From assembly GCF_000002875.2 (NCBI RefSeq), contig NC_009417.2:186079-250078 (forward strand): a DNA stretch of 64,000 nucleotides, read 5' to 3'. Below the pieces are notes generated by a model. It saw nothing but the letters and a program-made list of their open reading frames with translations, did not search any database and was not told the origin of the DNA. Below are positions 28,587 to 38,482 of this stretch, piece after piece; position 1 is the first letter of the stretch, and each line of letters opens with the position of its first letter. The DNA comes from Leishmania infantum JPCM5 (lineage: Eukaryota; Euglenozoa; Kinetoplastea; Trypanosomatida; Trypanosomatidae). A program made the position numbers and the translations under genes.

Positions 28587-29870
28587 ATGTTCCTTGGCAC
28601 TACTGGTAAGTCTCTCACATCATCCTCGCACCTGCTAGCAGCCACATGGGAAAATGCACTAAAGCATTTCCGGCGTGCCCTCCTGGAGTGCGGTTCTCCA
28701 TTAGACATTGAGCACTCACAAAGAATTGGACTGCTTTTTTCCCAGCACGTAGGGAACACAAATGAACTCAAACGATGGGCATCCATTTTTGATGCTGAAG
28801 CTGTGCCAACAACAGCGCTTATTCTCAAGGCACTCGTGAATCACGGCCAGTGGCAGACGGCCGTTAAACTCCTCGAGCTCAACAAAGAAAGCGGAGTTGC
28901 ATGCGAATTGAGTGAAGTTTTGGGTCAATGCCTTGTAGCCAGAGGGCTTTGGCAGCAGACACTGAAACTAGCAGACTTTCTTCAGTGTCGACATGACGTT
29001 GCACCGAGCGAAAAAGGCCTTGCTCTAAGTAATACCTCGTTGCTAAGTACAAGGGAGCGCAACGATACCCACCAAATGGCATCAAATCCAGCTTTTCTAC
29101 CGGAAGAGGAAAGGGCAACGTACTGTGGATTTATTTCTGCTGTCGCTCGTGCATATCCTTTAAAGCGGGACTGGAAAGAAGCGGTGAGAATCCTACACGA
29201 TCTAGAGCAGCTCGTCGATGGCGAGACGAAACGGAAGCTCTACGCATACAGAATTGCTCGACTTGTACACGACGGACAAGCGTACAAGAACGTAATCGAA
29301 AAGAGCCGGTGCGAACTGGGATTTCGCACATCACCGTCACTGGTCCGCTCACTTCTTCACTGCGCCATAGCAACAAGCGACTGCAGTCTTACCATGAACT
29401 GTCTGAAGCTGCTGTGCTCGTTCGGCCCCACTGCAGTATCTGTAAGGCTTTTCGAAACAGCTTGCCGCCTGCTTGTGTCGTCTGATGAAACTTTGACAAA
29501 GGACGATCTTGTTCGGTTTGAATCTGTTGTCTGTGAGAACGCCGCTTTGGTGAAGGACAGGAAATTGCAGAAGTTGATATCTGCCTTCTGCGCTGACTAC
29601 GATTTGAAAATACCCATTTTCCTGTCATCTATTTCGATGTTGGCTTCATCGTCGAAAACTGTGATGGCACCATCACTCGTGAACAGCATAACCAATCTCG
29701 ACCGACTCGCGAGCACACTCATTTCTCAGAGCCGATGGGTGGAGGCGTTGCATGTGGCTACCCTAATCAGAAATGGGGCTGCAAAGAGCGATAATGAGCG
29801 CATCATCATCGACATGCTGCGTGGAAGTTGCTCATCGTGGGTGAAAACGTTGCAGTTTTTTACATCATAA
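28587..29870 (+). CDS. Helical-repeat protein, possibly mitochondrial PPR/TPR-like
   Basis: 427 residues from the ATG at 28587; the frame reaches back eleven codons to a GTG. The N-terminus (MFLGTTGKSLTSSSHLLAAT) is Ser/Thr-rich and could be a mitochondrial presequence. The body is a run of alpha-helical pairs: ALKHFRRALLECG, TALILKALVNHGQWQTAVKL, LGQCLVARGLWQQTLKLADF, FISAVARAYPLKRDWKEAVR, spaced roughly 35 residues apart, as in PPR or TPR arrays. Such proteins usually bind mitochondrial RNA in trypanosomatids, but the repeats are too degenerate for a firm call. Codon use is clearly more A/T-ending than in genes further right. It is the first plus-strand gene after the switch. Confidence 0.6.
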   Translation: MFLGTTGKSLTSSSHLLAATWENALKHFRRALLECGSPLDIEHSQRIGLLFSQHVGNTNELKRWASIFDAEAVPTTALILKALVNHGQWQTAVKLLELNKESGVACELSEVLGQCLVARGLWQQTLKLADFLQCRHDVAPSEKGLALSNTSLLSTRERNDTHQMASNPAFLPEEERATYCGFISAVARAYPLKRDWKEAVRILHDLEQLVDGETKRKLYAYRIARLVHDGQAYKNVIEKSRCELGFRTSPSLVRSLLHCAIATSDCSLTMNCLKLLCSFGPTAVSVRLFETACRLLVSSDETLTKDDLVRFESVVCENAALVKDRKLQKLISAFCADYDLKIPIFLSSISMLASSSKTVMAPSLVNSITNLDRLASTLISQSRWVEALHVATLIRNGAAKSDNERIIIDMLRGSCSSWVKTLQFFTS

Positions 29871-30289
29871 GCAAGCACCCGGCAACGTGTTGGAAACCAC
29901 CCTTATACACAGCGAGCAACTGAATGCTTTAGCGGAGCACAATTCACCAGCTGCCGTATTTCTTTTAAATACCAAGAACTGTACTAGAAGAAAATCGAAA
30001 AGTGAATGACAGCAATTTCGGCGCTGTCGCTTTTCTACTAGTCGTGTTTTACGACGCCTTGCTGACAACCACCTACAGAGCACTTGACCTTGGCGTTCGT
30101 GAGTTTTCTTGAGAGGGCTCTTTCCGATTTTTCTCCGGCTTACATTCCCCGCCTTTTTATTGATATGATCGTGTCTAGGCCACGAAGCACACTCATTGTG
30201 ACCACCATTCTCTCCCCGAAAAAACAGCCCCCCAAATCGCTGCGTCTTCAAAGGATTATATCAAAATCCACGAGCCCATCTCTTTCACA
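29871..30289. other. Spacer with acceptor tract for the 126-residue gene
   Basis: About 420 bp without a gene. A pyrimidine-rich stretch (about 30115-30162) and the AG near 30177 precede the next ATG. Confidence 0.65.
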
Positions 30290-30670
30290 ATGTCGCGCAA
30301 TATGATCGTCAACATGTCTTTTAACTGCCCCGAGATTCAAATTCTCGGGCCGGTGCAAGAGAGCACCATTGAACGACTCAATGAGGTGCTTCCTGACTCG
30401 ACAACTTCGACTCGCAGCATCCGCAGTAACCAGCCAAAGTTCGAGTACCTGTCGAATCCTGATCACTGGAGAATCAAACTGGACAACCAGTTCTGCGACC
30501 TCGAGGGTGTGTCGCGCTTGATTGTTCTTTTGCTGGACGCGCTCGAGGAAGAGGGCGGCTGGACGCTTATATCGTCCCAGGCTTCCAGTTCTTCTCATGG
30601 AGGCGCACTGCAGCAGGATTTCGTGTCGAACTACAAGCTTTTCTTCTCCAAGTACCAAGATGACGAGTGA
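30290..30670 (+). CDS. Small conserved-type protein of unknown function
   Basis: 126 residues starting MSRNMIVNMSF. The middle (RIKLDNQFCDLEGVSRLIVL then LLDALEEEGGW) is a compact alpha/beta-like unit that ends in a Gly-Trp turn and a C-terminal segment NYKLFFSKYQ. No signal peptide, membrane segment, metal motif or catalytic signature. The clean ATG context, preceding acceptor tract and globular composition argue that it is a real gene. I do not recognise the family. Confidence 0.65.
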   Translation: MSRNMIVNMSFNCPEIQILGPVQESTIERLNEVLPDSTTSTRSIRSNQPKFEYLSNPDHWRIKLDNQFCDLEGVSRLIVLLLDALEEEGGWTLISSQASSSSHGGALQQDFVSNYKLFFSKYQDDE

Positions 30671-31263
30671 GCACAGATGTAGTTGATATGGGGAATGCGT
30701 TTCTTTTACCATTTCCTCCTTCGCTATGAAGATAAAAATCAAAAGGAGGTTCAACGCCGTTTGATAGCGTGGCTTTTATTGAAAGCTCTAAGCCAGCAGA
30801 CGCAGTTTGTTCTCTATGTAGTGTCAGAAATTTCCGTTGATGTATACTAGTTTTTTGTGTGTGTTGTGCGAAGCAGAGTAAATACAGCAAAAAAGTGACC
30901 GCGTGAGCAGTGCGCCTTAGCTGCAGGTCAAGGATGATGTATGCAGTACGTATGCTGCCTAGTTTGCATGCAAATAGCATTTTTTCTTTCTCCAGCACTT
31001 GGAACGCCAAGAAAAATATACAGATGATACGTTGCCCAATCTCCTGTTGTTGGTGATTGCCGCATCTCTTATGCTTCGTCGCTAAAAGCTGCGTTCGCGA
31101 TGCGCTTGTTGCGGAAGTAATGCAGAAGCCTGGCAAAGAATGTGCATTGTTGTCTCAGCTGTACTCTTTTCCCTACACCTCGTGTCTCTACTGCTTTGCG
31201 TAGTGTGCTCGCTTAGTTGATGGTTTGAATATCACTCTCAAGGGATCTTTCCCCTCTGTAGCA
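30671..31263. other. Spacer upstream of IFT57
   Basis: About 590 bp without a gene, AT-rich. A pyrimidine-rich stretch (31160-31197) is followed by TAG at 31201, a good trans-splice site for the ATG at 31264. Confidence 0.65.
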
Positions 31264-32517
31264 ATGTCCGAGGAAGCGACCGCCCCAAAGAAGCAGCCTG
31301 TGGAGGACGCAACTGGGCCAACAAACGGACTCGGCGTGGATGACAGAACCATGAGTGACATCATCGACAAGCTGCGAATGCTCGACTACGAAACCAATTT
31401 CTGCCGCAGCTTCAAGCCACCGTTCAGCCCTCTCAACCCGTACTACTTTTCAGGTCCTTCATCAATAGACAACCCGAACGCCCAGTTTTACTATTTTACC
31501 TCCTTGTGTGTGTGGCTCATGAAGTTGTGTGGTCACCAGTTTGATGCTCCCGGGCAATTCGATGACCCGAACGCCTCTTCGACGACGATCCTGGCAGAGC
31601 TGCGCTCGATGAACATCGCAATCGCAAACATCGCACCAACCCGCCTCAAGCAGGGCAGCGGCGAGGCAGTTTTGGCTGTTCTATCTGCTCTTGTGAATGC
31701 AGCACTCTCTAGCACTGGCTACGATTTTCAGCCGATCGATTACGGGCAGGTAGGGAGATACGATGAGCTGGCCGCCGTCGCAGACGCCGAGGACGAGCAG
31801 GGTGAGGACGAGATTGAGGATAATGTCGTTATCGACAGCGACGACGACGACGAGGTTTATGTGGGCGCTGTTAGTGGGAATCGAAGCGCCAAAAGCGACG
31901 CGGACCGTCCTCCGACGCCCAAGGTAGATGCCGAAGAGTGGAAGATGGAGGTGGAGCGCGTTGCCCCGCTGCTTCAGGTGCGCCAATCTTCCCTAGACGA
32001 CTGGCGCTCGCGTATTGAGAGCGCCACGGTTTTGCTCAAAGCTGTAGAGAACATGTACCCCGATGTCAAGCAGATGCTTGAACGCCTTGCCGGTGACATG
32101 GATAAGTCACGCGACCGGATACAAAAGCGGGAACAAACGCTGGCACAGCAGTTTTCTGATCAGGTGGAGGATTATCGCGTGAAGTTGCGCGAACTCAACA
32201 CCTCGCGTGATTCAGCTAACGTGGCGCAGCAAACCGTGCAGCAGATGACGGTGGAGCTGAACCAGATCAGTGAGCTTCTGGACCAGACGAAGCGCGATAT
32301 TGCAGAAAGACAGGCCAAGATATCTGATACGACTCCGCTCATTCAGGTGAAGGAAGCGGTGGTCAAGGTGCAGGCCGAGATCAAACTCATGTCCTTGCGG
32401 ATCGGCATTCTTCAGAATGGCGTTTTGCAGCACGTTATGAAACAAACCAAGGCTCGGCGTGAGGGACCAACCGTAGAGGGCACAGAGATGTACAGCGGCG
32501 AGATCATGTTTTCTTAA
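31264..32517 (+). CDS. IFT57: Intraflagellar transport protein IFT57
   Basis: IFT57 is a peripheral subunit of the IFT-B complex that carries cargo into the flagellum and links to IFT20/kinesin. The 417-residue product (ATG at 31264; thirteen upstream codons contain no ATG and precede the acceptor) has the calponin-homology-like N-terminal domain: IIDKLRMLDYETNFCRSFKP (about 34-53), PNAQFYYFTSLCVWLMKLCG (about 72-91), QFDDPNASSTTILAEL and KQGSGEAVLAVLSALVNAAL. An acidic linker (about 178-205, with SDDDDEV) leads to a C-terminal coiled coil (about 240-400). Domain order and length match IFT57 of other species. Together with CCDC40 and DRC8 it gives the region a flagellar flavour. Confidence 0.92.
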   Translation: MSEEATAPKKQPVEDATGPTNGLGVDDRTMSDIIDKLRMLDYETNFCRSFKPPFSPLNPYYFSGPSSIDNPNAQFYYFTSLCVWLMKLCGHQFDAPGQFDDPNASSTTILAELRSMNIAIANIAPTRLKQGSGEAVLAVLSALVNAALSSTGYDFQPIDYGQVGRYDELAAVADAEDEQGEDEIEDNVVIDSDDDDEVYVGAVSGNRSAKSDADRPPTPKVDAEEWKMEVERVAPLLQVRQSSLDDWRSRIESATVLLKAVENMYPDVKQMLERLAGDMDKSRDRIQKREQTLAQQFSDQVEDYRVKLRELNTSRDSANVAQQTVQQMTVELNQISELLDQTKRDIAERQAKISDTTPLIQVKEAVVKVQAEIKLMSLRIGILQNGVLQHVMKQTKARREGPTVEGTEMYSGEIMFS

Positions 32518-33491
32518 AGATGTCTTTAAGGCTTACGTGAGCTATTCTGGCTCATTGTTACTGTGCGCCCCTTCTGAACAAGTGTTTCACCCTTCAGTTT
32601 CGACGCTAGGAAAGAGGAGGCAAAGATGAGAGCTACCTTCACCAGCTCCCGGCCGCGGCTACGTGCATGAGTGATTCCGGTCAGGCTTTCCTTGTGCTTT
32701 TGTGTCAAGCGCAACAATCTCTTTTGTGAGCTTTTTTTTTCGACGTTTCGGGCATGTGTGAGGTTTTCTGCGTTCGATGTATTTGTTTCTCTTTGATGGT
32801 GACATCAGGCGTTCGATTTGCCCTGTTTTATGAGTTCGTGCTACCCAAGAATCCACACCACCGGAATGCAAAACGCAAATTGAAAGCAAGCCGCAAACGA
32901 AACAAACAAAAAAGGGGCGTGGCGGTGGCGCATTCTGAGTGCCATGAGTAGGCCAGCTGACGAGGTGTCGCTGAACTCATTGATTGATTGAGGGAGGGCT
33001 AATGCGGCGGACGGTGTAACTGGTCAGCGTTCTCGCAGGATATACTACGCTTCCAAATACCTCCGTCGAGGCCAATGATGCATAAAGAAAGGTCACTCGG
33101 TAATACTGATGAGGCTGAACTCTCCAACTTGAAGCACGCTCTTTAAACAACTTCTCGCGCCTCTTTCCTCTCTTGACATGGATGATCTCTTTCGGAAACT
33201 CTCACATGTGCTTCAGCTCTCACGTCACAGTGAATACCACAAAACCGCCCTTCTCGAGCTTCGGAGCGCTTTTTTCGACGATGTGGACAAAAGGTGCGGC
33301 GTAGGCGAGGACATATCTTACTCCTTTCCCAGCTTCTAGATTCGAAGTGAATTTTCATTTTCTGTTCCTTTCCCTACTACCGTTCTTATCACAGACGCTA
33401 TCGATGCCATCGCGCGCCTGTCTTTTGTATTTCTTTTTTTTTTTCAGTTCTCCACATTCACATCTGCGCTAAATGGCCTGTGGGTTGCTAG
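32518..33491. other. Spacer between IFT57 and the next gene
   Basis: About 970 bp without a gene. It ends in a long T-run (about 33431-33444) followed at once by CAG (33445-33447), a strong splice acceptor. Confidence 0.7.
33431..33447 (+). promoter_or_regulatory. Splice-leader acceptor for the 511-residue unknown
   Basis: An uninterrupted pyrimidine run, mostly T, directly joined to CAG, 45 bases before the ATG at 33492. Confidence 0.65.
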
Positions 33492-35027
33492 ATGTCCGCG
33501 GAGGCCCGCATTTCGCAGTTGCAGGATGAGGCGAGCGATCTCCGAAGGCAGGTGACAATGCTGAAAGAGGTACTGGAAACCGAGCTGGAACGCATGCGTG
33601 CGGAGGTGCAACGCCTTCTCAACGAGGCAAAGCAGTTTCTCGCCACCTGCAAAGAGGACTCGGTAACCCGCATGGATCGTCTGGATCCGGCCAAACGGAC
33701 TCTCACTCGAGCATGCGAGCGCGCGATCCGCACAGAAGAGCTCCAGGAGGCCGAGGAAACAGCTGGCTTTGCAAGCGAGCAGCTGATGTGTGCTGCAGTT
33801 GCCAGAGCTGCGAATAATTTAGCTGAAGGTGCGACACCTCGGTCAACAGGCACGGACAAAACAACGTATCCCTCCGTACTGTCCACACAGTGCTCAGCTG
33901 CTAGGGACGCAGCAGGTGGCGACGGATTCACTGCCAGAGACGCAATACGGTGCCTGATTCCCCGTGTGGAGCAAGTGTTCGACTTCTACGCAGCGTTGCA
34001 TGTAACGGACGCCAAACTGCTGTATCCGACAATGCACCTGCCTCAGTTCACCACAATGGCACGTGACGGCGCTCTCGATCGCGGGTGTCGTCCTCTCCTT
34101 CCAGAGTTGTTGTGGATGACGGCCCTGCGCGACTTGCCTTCCACTGGCGGCCGCGAACGCACAGATCGGCGTCACGGCAGTACCTTGCTGCTTCCGCGTG
34201 TCTTCGACGGCGACTCTCTGTTCCAGCCGGTTACCGCGCGGAGGGACTTGTTTGTACATGAACGGCTCCGAGCAATTACGAAGGCGGAGTTCCCACGCGT
34301 GCTTTACGTCATTTTTCGCGCCGCCGTCCACAACGGACAGGAAGGCGCTGCTGCACCCGAGGCCTTCTGCGCCTACCTCTCGGAACACTTCTTGCCCACC
34401 GTGGAACGCTGCATTCGCCGTCGAAAAGCCGCTCGCACCCTCTTGATTGACGGCAAGGCTGCTTGTTTCGACCCAAGTGCTCTATCCCCACGAGCAGGAG
34501 TACCTAACACACTAGCCGCATCAGATTTGCCGACGACAGCAACAGGTGTATGCTCTCCGTTACCGCCCTTTGCCGACATTGTAGCAGCATACGGCAGCGA
34601 TGCGGGAGTGCAAAGGGTTGCCCAGCAATTCACGCCGCGGCTGAAACGGTGCTTTCGGCACGCGGTGCGGTGCCTTCCTACAAGCCGCGCCGAAGATGCC
34701 CGCATGAGCGTTGACGCCTTCGTGGAGAGTGCTCGACAGCATCACTTACTCCCGCTGATTTCACGAGAGCAGCTCAGGGACATCTTCGTCTTCTGTCTTA
34801 CATTGGACGGCGACAGCGCTCCCGGTGCCGCGGGAAGTGGGAGACTGTCAACGAAGCAAGCAGCGTCGCTGACCGCTCGCGACAGCATCACATGCTTTTC
34901 CTTCATCACTGCAGCCATGTACTGCCTCGCGGAGGTCATCTATGGTGGCTCGCCGTCGTTGCGTCAGCAGTATGCATCGCCCTGTGCGCGAACCTCGAAG
35001 CTTCTGGTGAAGATGTTCGTACTGTGA
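33492..35027 (+). CDS. Hypothetical protein with N-terminal coiled coil
   Basis: 511 residues from the first ATG after a strong acceptor. Residues 1-55 (QLQDEASDLRRQVTMLKEVL onward) are a clear coiled coil. A helical, globular-looking domain follows from about residue 150 (RDAIRCLIPRVEQVFDFYAA), with further helices near 255-300 (FPRVLYVIFRAAVHNGQ; FLPTVERCIRRRKAART) and 375-400 (FTPRLKRCFRHAVRC). Several segments such as SREQLRDIFVFCLTLDGDS resemble degenerate EF-hand helices without calcium ligands. This is suggestive of an axonemal or cytoskeletal protein, but I do not recognise an orthologue and assign no function. Confidence 0.65.
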   Translation: MSAEARISQLQDEASDLRRQVTMLKEVLETELERMRAEVQRLLNEAKQFLATCKEDSVTRMDRLDPAKRTLTRACERAIRTEELQEAEETAGFASEQLMCAAVARAANNLAEGATPRSTGTDKTTYPSVLSTQCSAARDAAGGDGFTARDAIRCLIPRVEQVFDFYAALHVTDAKLLYPTMHLPQFTTMARDGALDRGCRPLLPELLWMTALRDLPSTGGRERTDRRHGSTLLLPRVFDGDSLFQPVTARRDLFVHERLRAITKAEFPRVLYVIFRAAVHNGQEGAAAPEAFCAYLSEHFLPTVERCIRRRKAARTLLIDGKAACFDPSALSPRAGVPNTLAASDLPTTATGVCSPLPPFADIVAAYGSDAGVQRVAQQFTPRLKRCFRHAVRCLPTSRAEDARMSVDAFVESARQHHLLPLISREQLRDIFVFCLTLDGDSAPGAAGSGRLSTKQAASLTARDSITCFSFITAAMYCLAEVIYGGSPSLRQQYASPCARTSKLLVKMFVL

Positions 35028-35866
35028 CGCCGTCCAACGTGGAAACGTGCACGCACGGTAAAAGGCAGAAGAGAGGGGGAGACCCTTGGGCGGCTGCTAC
35101 CCATAAGACACCTGCAAAATCATGTATGCACGTCGTTCCGGACTGTGTGCGTCTCCCTTCTCTCTTGCAGGTCATGGACCGCGCCAGAGACTGATTTTAC
35201 TGTAGATTCTGTGAGATGAAAGAAAAACACGGGTGAGACATACACGCGCGAAAGGAATAGCTGCGGGTTTCATGTAGGTGCCGCATACCTCCCTCCATCT
35301 CTTCCCCCGCCCCTCGCACACCAACACATACATATATATATATATATATGCGTACCCATGCCTGCACCCTCTTCCTTTTTTTTCTACCCTGCTTGCATCC
35401 AGACATAACATCGAACTCAAGACAACTAGAGAGAGAAGCCACGCAGTGCTCGCGCCGAAGGAACGACTTCAGCGCAAGAGTGAGCGCTGCTTTTTTTTTT
35501 CGCGGTTGCGTGTATATATGTGTGCCATACTGAATGCACATTGAGAAAACAAGTGGCAGTAGCGACTGCCCCGCTTCCTTTATATGCACCGTTGATCCAT
35601 GTGCTACTTGCCTATCCACACCATTCTCTGCTCCTGCACCTCTCTTCTGTTCCGCACTTCCTTGTTTTCTGCTTCTTTCCATTGCCTTCTCCTCTCAACA
35701 CCGCCGCCATCACGTGTATCATCTGGCCCTTTTCCTCCGCTGCTACTCTGTGTCGAGCGAGAAGGACAACAAGAAAGGGAGGCGGGCTGCTAGGCGTTAA
35801 GGTTTCTCTGTGCCAAGTGGTCCTTTTATTTGTGACACTTGCCTGAGCCAACTCGTCCCGAGCGCG
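35028..35866. other. Spacer upstream of DRC8
   Basis: No gene. It contains a (TA)n run near 35332-35349 and pyrimidine-rich stretches (35375-35395, 35690-35755) that could serve splicing of the DRC8 message. Confidence 0.65.
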
Positions 35867-36703
35867 ATGTCCGTCTCAGCAAAGGCTCAAGGCTCTGTGA
35901 AGGGCTCCAAAGGTCATAGCTCGACCACAGGCGGGCCGTCGAAGAACAACCGAAATCACTTTACTGCTGCGGACGCCGCCGCAGCCGCGCTACCCGACCC
36001 CATCGCGTACTTGGGTGGGAAGCAGCGTTCGGCAAACAGACGTGCCAAGTGCCACAAGCAGTTTGAAGAAATCGCACGGGCCATATGCGCTATGAATTCG
36101 TCCACTCTGCCGGTGACAGAAGCCGCAGGGAGCTCGTCGAGGTGCGCTTCTGTTGCCTCGCCGTCACCTTCGTCAAACCTAACGACAGAGCAGTTGTTTC
36201 CCACGCTGCAAGTAGGGTACCTCGCGCGGGCCTTGGGTCTAAATGTGTCAAATCAGCAAGCAGCCTCAATCGTGGAGCTCGTCGAAGACGACGGTCCCTC
36301 AACCGGGTTTGTCGACCGTCGCAAGCTGGGGCACGTTCTAGTGGATGCAATGATGACAGGAACGCTAGGTGGACCGACTCTTCATGCGTTTGCGGCCGAG
36401 AATTTCGCCGCAACAACGCCCGCCAGCGACGACGGCCCTGTACGCCTCTCTGCAGAGCGTCTTGTCAACTTCGTTCCGTCAGTGTGCGTGCGGGAGGAGG
36501 AGGTTACACTGCTTCGAGCCTTCGAGGCACTGGATAAGGAGCAGAAGGGCTACCTGGAAGAGGTGGAGCTCCGCGCTGCCATGATGGAAGGCGATGAATG
36601 CTTCTCGAGTGAAGAAGTGGACAATATGTGGATGGCCATGCTTGACCCAGAAACGAATCGAGCACACTACCGTGACTTTGCTGAGATACTAGCCAGGGAC
36701 TGA
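35867..36703 (+). CDS. DRC8: Dynein regulatory complex protein 8 (EFCAB2/FAP200-like EF-hand protein)
   Basis: 278 residues from the ATG at 35867 (MSVSAKAQGS); upstream in-frame codons are pyrimidine-rich leader. The C-terminal 70 residues form a calmodulin-like EF-hand pair: LLRAFEALDKEQKGYLEEVE, then CFSSEEVDNMWMAMLDPETN and YRDFAEIL. The FSxEEV...M...DPETN...YRDF pattern matches EFCAB2/DRC8, a subunit of the nexin-dynein regulatory complex that limits microtubule sliding in the axoneme. The first loop (DKEQKGYLEEVE) keeps most ligand positions; the second (DPETNRAHYRDF) is degenerate. The N-terminal 90 residues are basic and Ser-rich, an extension relative to the human protein. A generic EF-hand protein is the alternative. 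Confidence 0.72.
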   Translation: MSVSAKAQGSVKGSKGHSSTTGGPSKNNRNHFTAADAAAAALPDPIAYLGGKQRSANRRAKCHKQFEEIARAICAMNSSTLPVTEAAGSSSRCASVASPSPSSNLTTEQLFPTLQVGYLARALGLNVSNQQAASIVELVEDDGPSTGFVDRRKLGHVLVDAMMTGTLGGPTLHAFAAENFAATTPASDDGPVRLSAERLVNFVPSVCVREEEVTLLRAFEALDKEQKGYLEEVELRAAMMEGDECFSSEEVDNMWMAMLDPETNRAHYRDFAEILARD

Positions 36704-38482
36704 GGGTGGCGAGAGCACCGCATACCGATATGATTCAGCCCCCTGCTTCTCCCACCACCACAGCTGTGTGACTCGAAACAGGTGTGTAGAAGAGGGGGGG
36801 TGCCGACACGATACAGTACGCACGGCCATTGTCCTTGTTTTGTCTTCCTCCTTTGACATCTGCGTCTCTCGTCTTGTGAATGCCCCGGAGAAGGTGCCGG
36901 TGAGACAGAGACGGCGGCAGAGCAGCGGTATTTTTGATGCTCTCTCTCTCTCGTTCGTGAGCGCATCTTTTTTTTTTCCTCCATTGCTTGTCTCATTCTC
37001 GTCGGGATGCGAGACGCGGTGTGCGTGTGCAGTACGTATGCTACCGGATGTAACGTTTTCTGGACGATGTTTTCCGCAACGTTTCTGTACAGACGAGGTC
37101 TGAAGCCCACACAACAGGGAAGAAGAATGCAAGTGCTTACAACGGCAACAGCATAAACAGCACAGACGAGAATTTGTGCGTGCGTTTTGTGCACCACCTA
37201 ATACTGACAGCTGAAACGCGCTTTTGCGTGGCATTGTGTCGTGGGACACGTGCACGCTCGACCGTCTGTGCCCATTGATTTTCGTACCCTACTGCTGAGT
37301 GTGTGTTCCTCTCTCACACGTTGCTGCCGCCAGGAGCGGAACCCTTGACATAAAGGATAGGCAACCAGGGTCGATCACATGTCTGCGCTTGTTGCGTTCG
37401 ACTTATGCTTCCCAACCCTCCTCTCTCTCGCCTTGCCCTTTCACCATTTCTTGCTTTTCTCCCCCTTGAATCTCCGACCTTGTGCTTTATTTTATATTTT
37501 GTTCTTCTCCGATGCATACACGGCGTTATCCACATGATATCGATCTTCCTCTCATGTACACATGCATCCCTCCGTGTAAACACGCACACGCACACACTGA
37601 CTGACATGTATATGAACATGAATATCCGATCTACAGCAGTAGCGCGAGAAGGGTACAAGTACGTGCACCGTGAACACCAAACCACACTATTGAGAAAGAC
37701 AGGAGGCCACAAGAGAGTCTTCTCTGGTTTTCCGTGTGTGTAGCGCCTTAGTCTCTCTCTTTTTCTCGGTACCACAACCTCCCCTCCTTCCCCTCCTTCC
37801 CCTCCTTGCGCAGGTTTGCGTGTGGCGGGTGAGAGAGGCCGAACAAGGCGGAAGTAAACGCAGGAGCGCAAGCAGAAGGACGAAAGTTTTGCTTGTGTGT
37901 TGTTTGTTCCTGTTGGCCCTCCCCTTTTTTCCTCTCGTCCCCTCGTCCCCTCCCTCCCCCCAAGGCGGCTCATCATCCGGTCTCCCGTCCTCAGACGCTG
38001 GCACGCTGTGTGTGTGTAAGAAGAACATACAAGCAGGAGGTGGGGCATAGAAGTTACGCAACAGCGACGGCAGATCGTGAAGAAAGGCACCATAGACGCG
38101 CACCGGCTCCGTTTCCTTCCTTCTTTCCGTCTTTGCTTATATTGCTTGGCCTTTTCTTTTCGCTACGGCTTTGCCCGCCGACCCACGCACGACCATAGAC
38201 GGCACCCACTCTCTTTGTTGACCACTGCGCTTCATAGACCAGTGCCGCACAAGAGCAGCACGCAGCCGCGCTTTGACTTGTTGGTCTTTGCCTGTTCCGC
38301 GCTCCTCTCCTGCCTGCCGCACTCTCAGCCTTCCTCTCTTCCTCCACTCCTCGGACAGAGCACGTTATTCCTACCTTGTGTGCACGGGGATCGGCCCACA
38401 GCAGTGCACCCTTCGCCCCCTTGTCCTCCTTTCCCCACCCGCCTTTTTTTTTTCGTTGCATCACATTCGCCTCTTGTCGAAG
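36704..38482. other. Long spacer (1.8 kb) upstream of the 1402-residue gene
   Basis: No gene supported. Minus-strand frames here (up to 259 codons at 37314-38093) are antisense and lack protein character. Several pyrimidine tracts (37430-37470, 37745-37805, 38329-38355, 38430-38455) suggest UTR and intergenic sequence. Confidence 0.65.

Noticed and set aside
37314..38093. 259-codon minus-strand frame
   Set aside because: It runs against the direction of transcription in the spacer upstream of the 1402-residue gene and is made of low-complexity sequence complementary to pyrimidine tracts.
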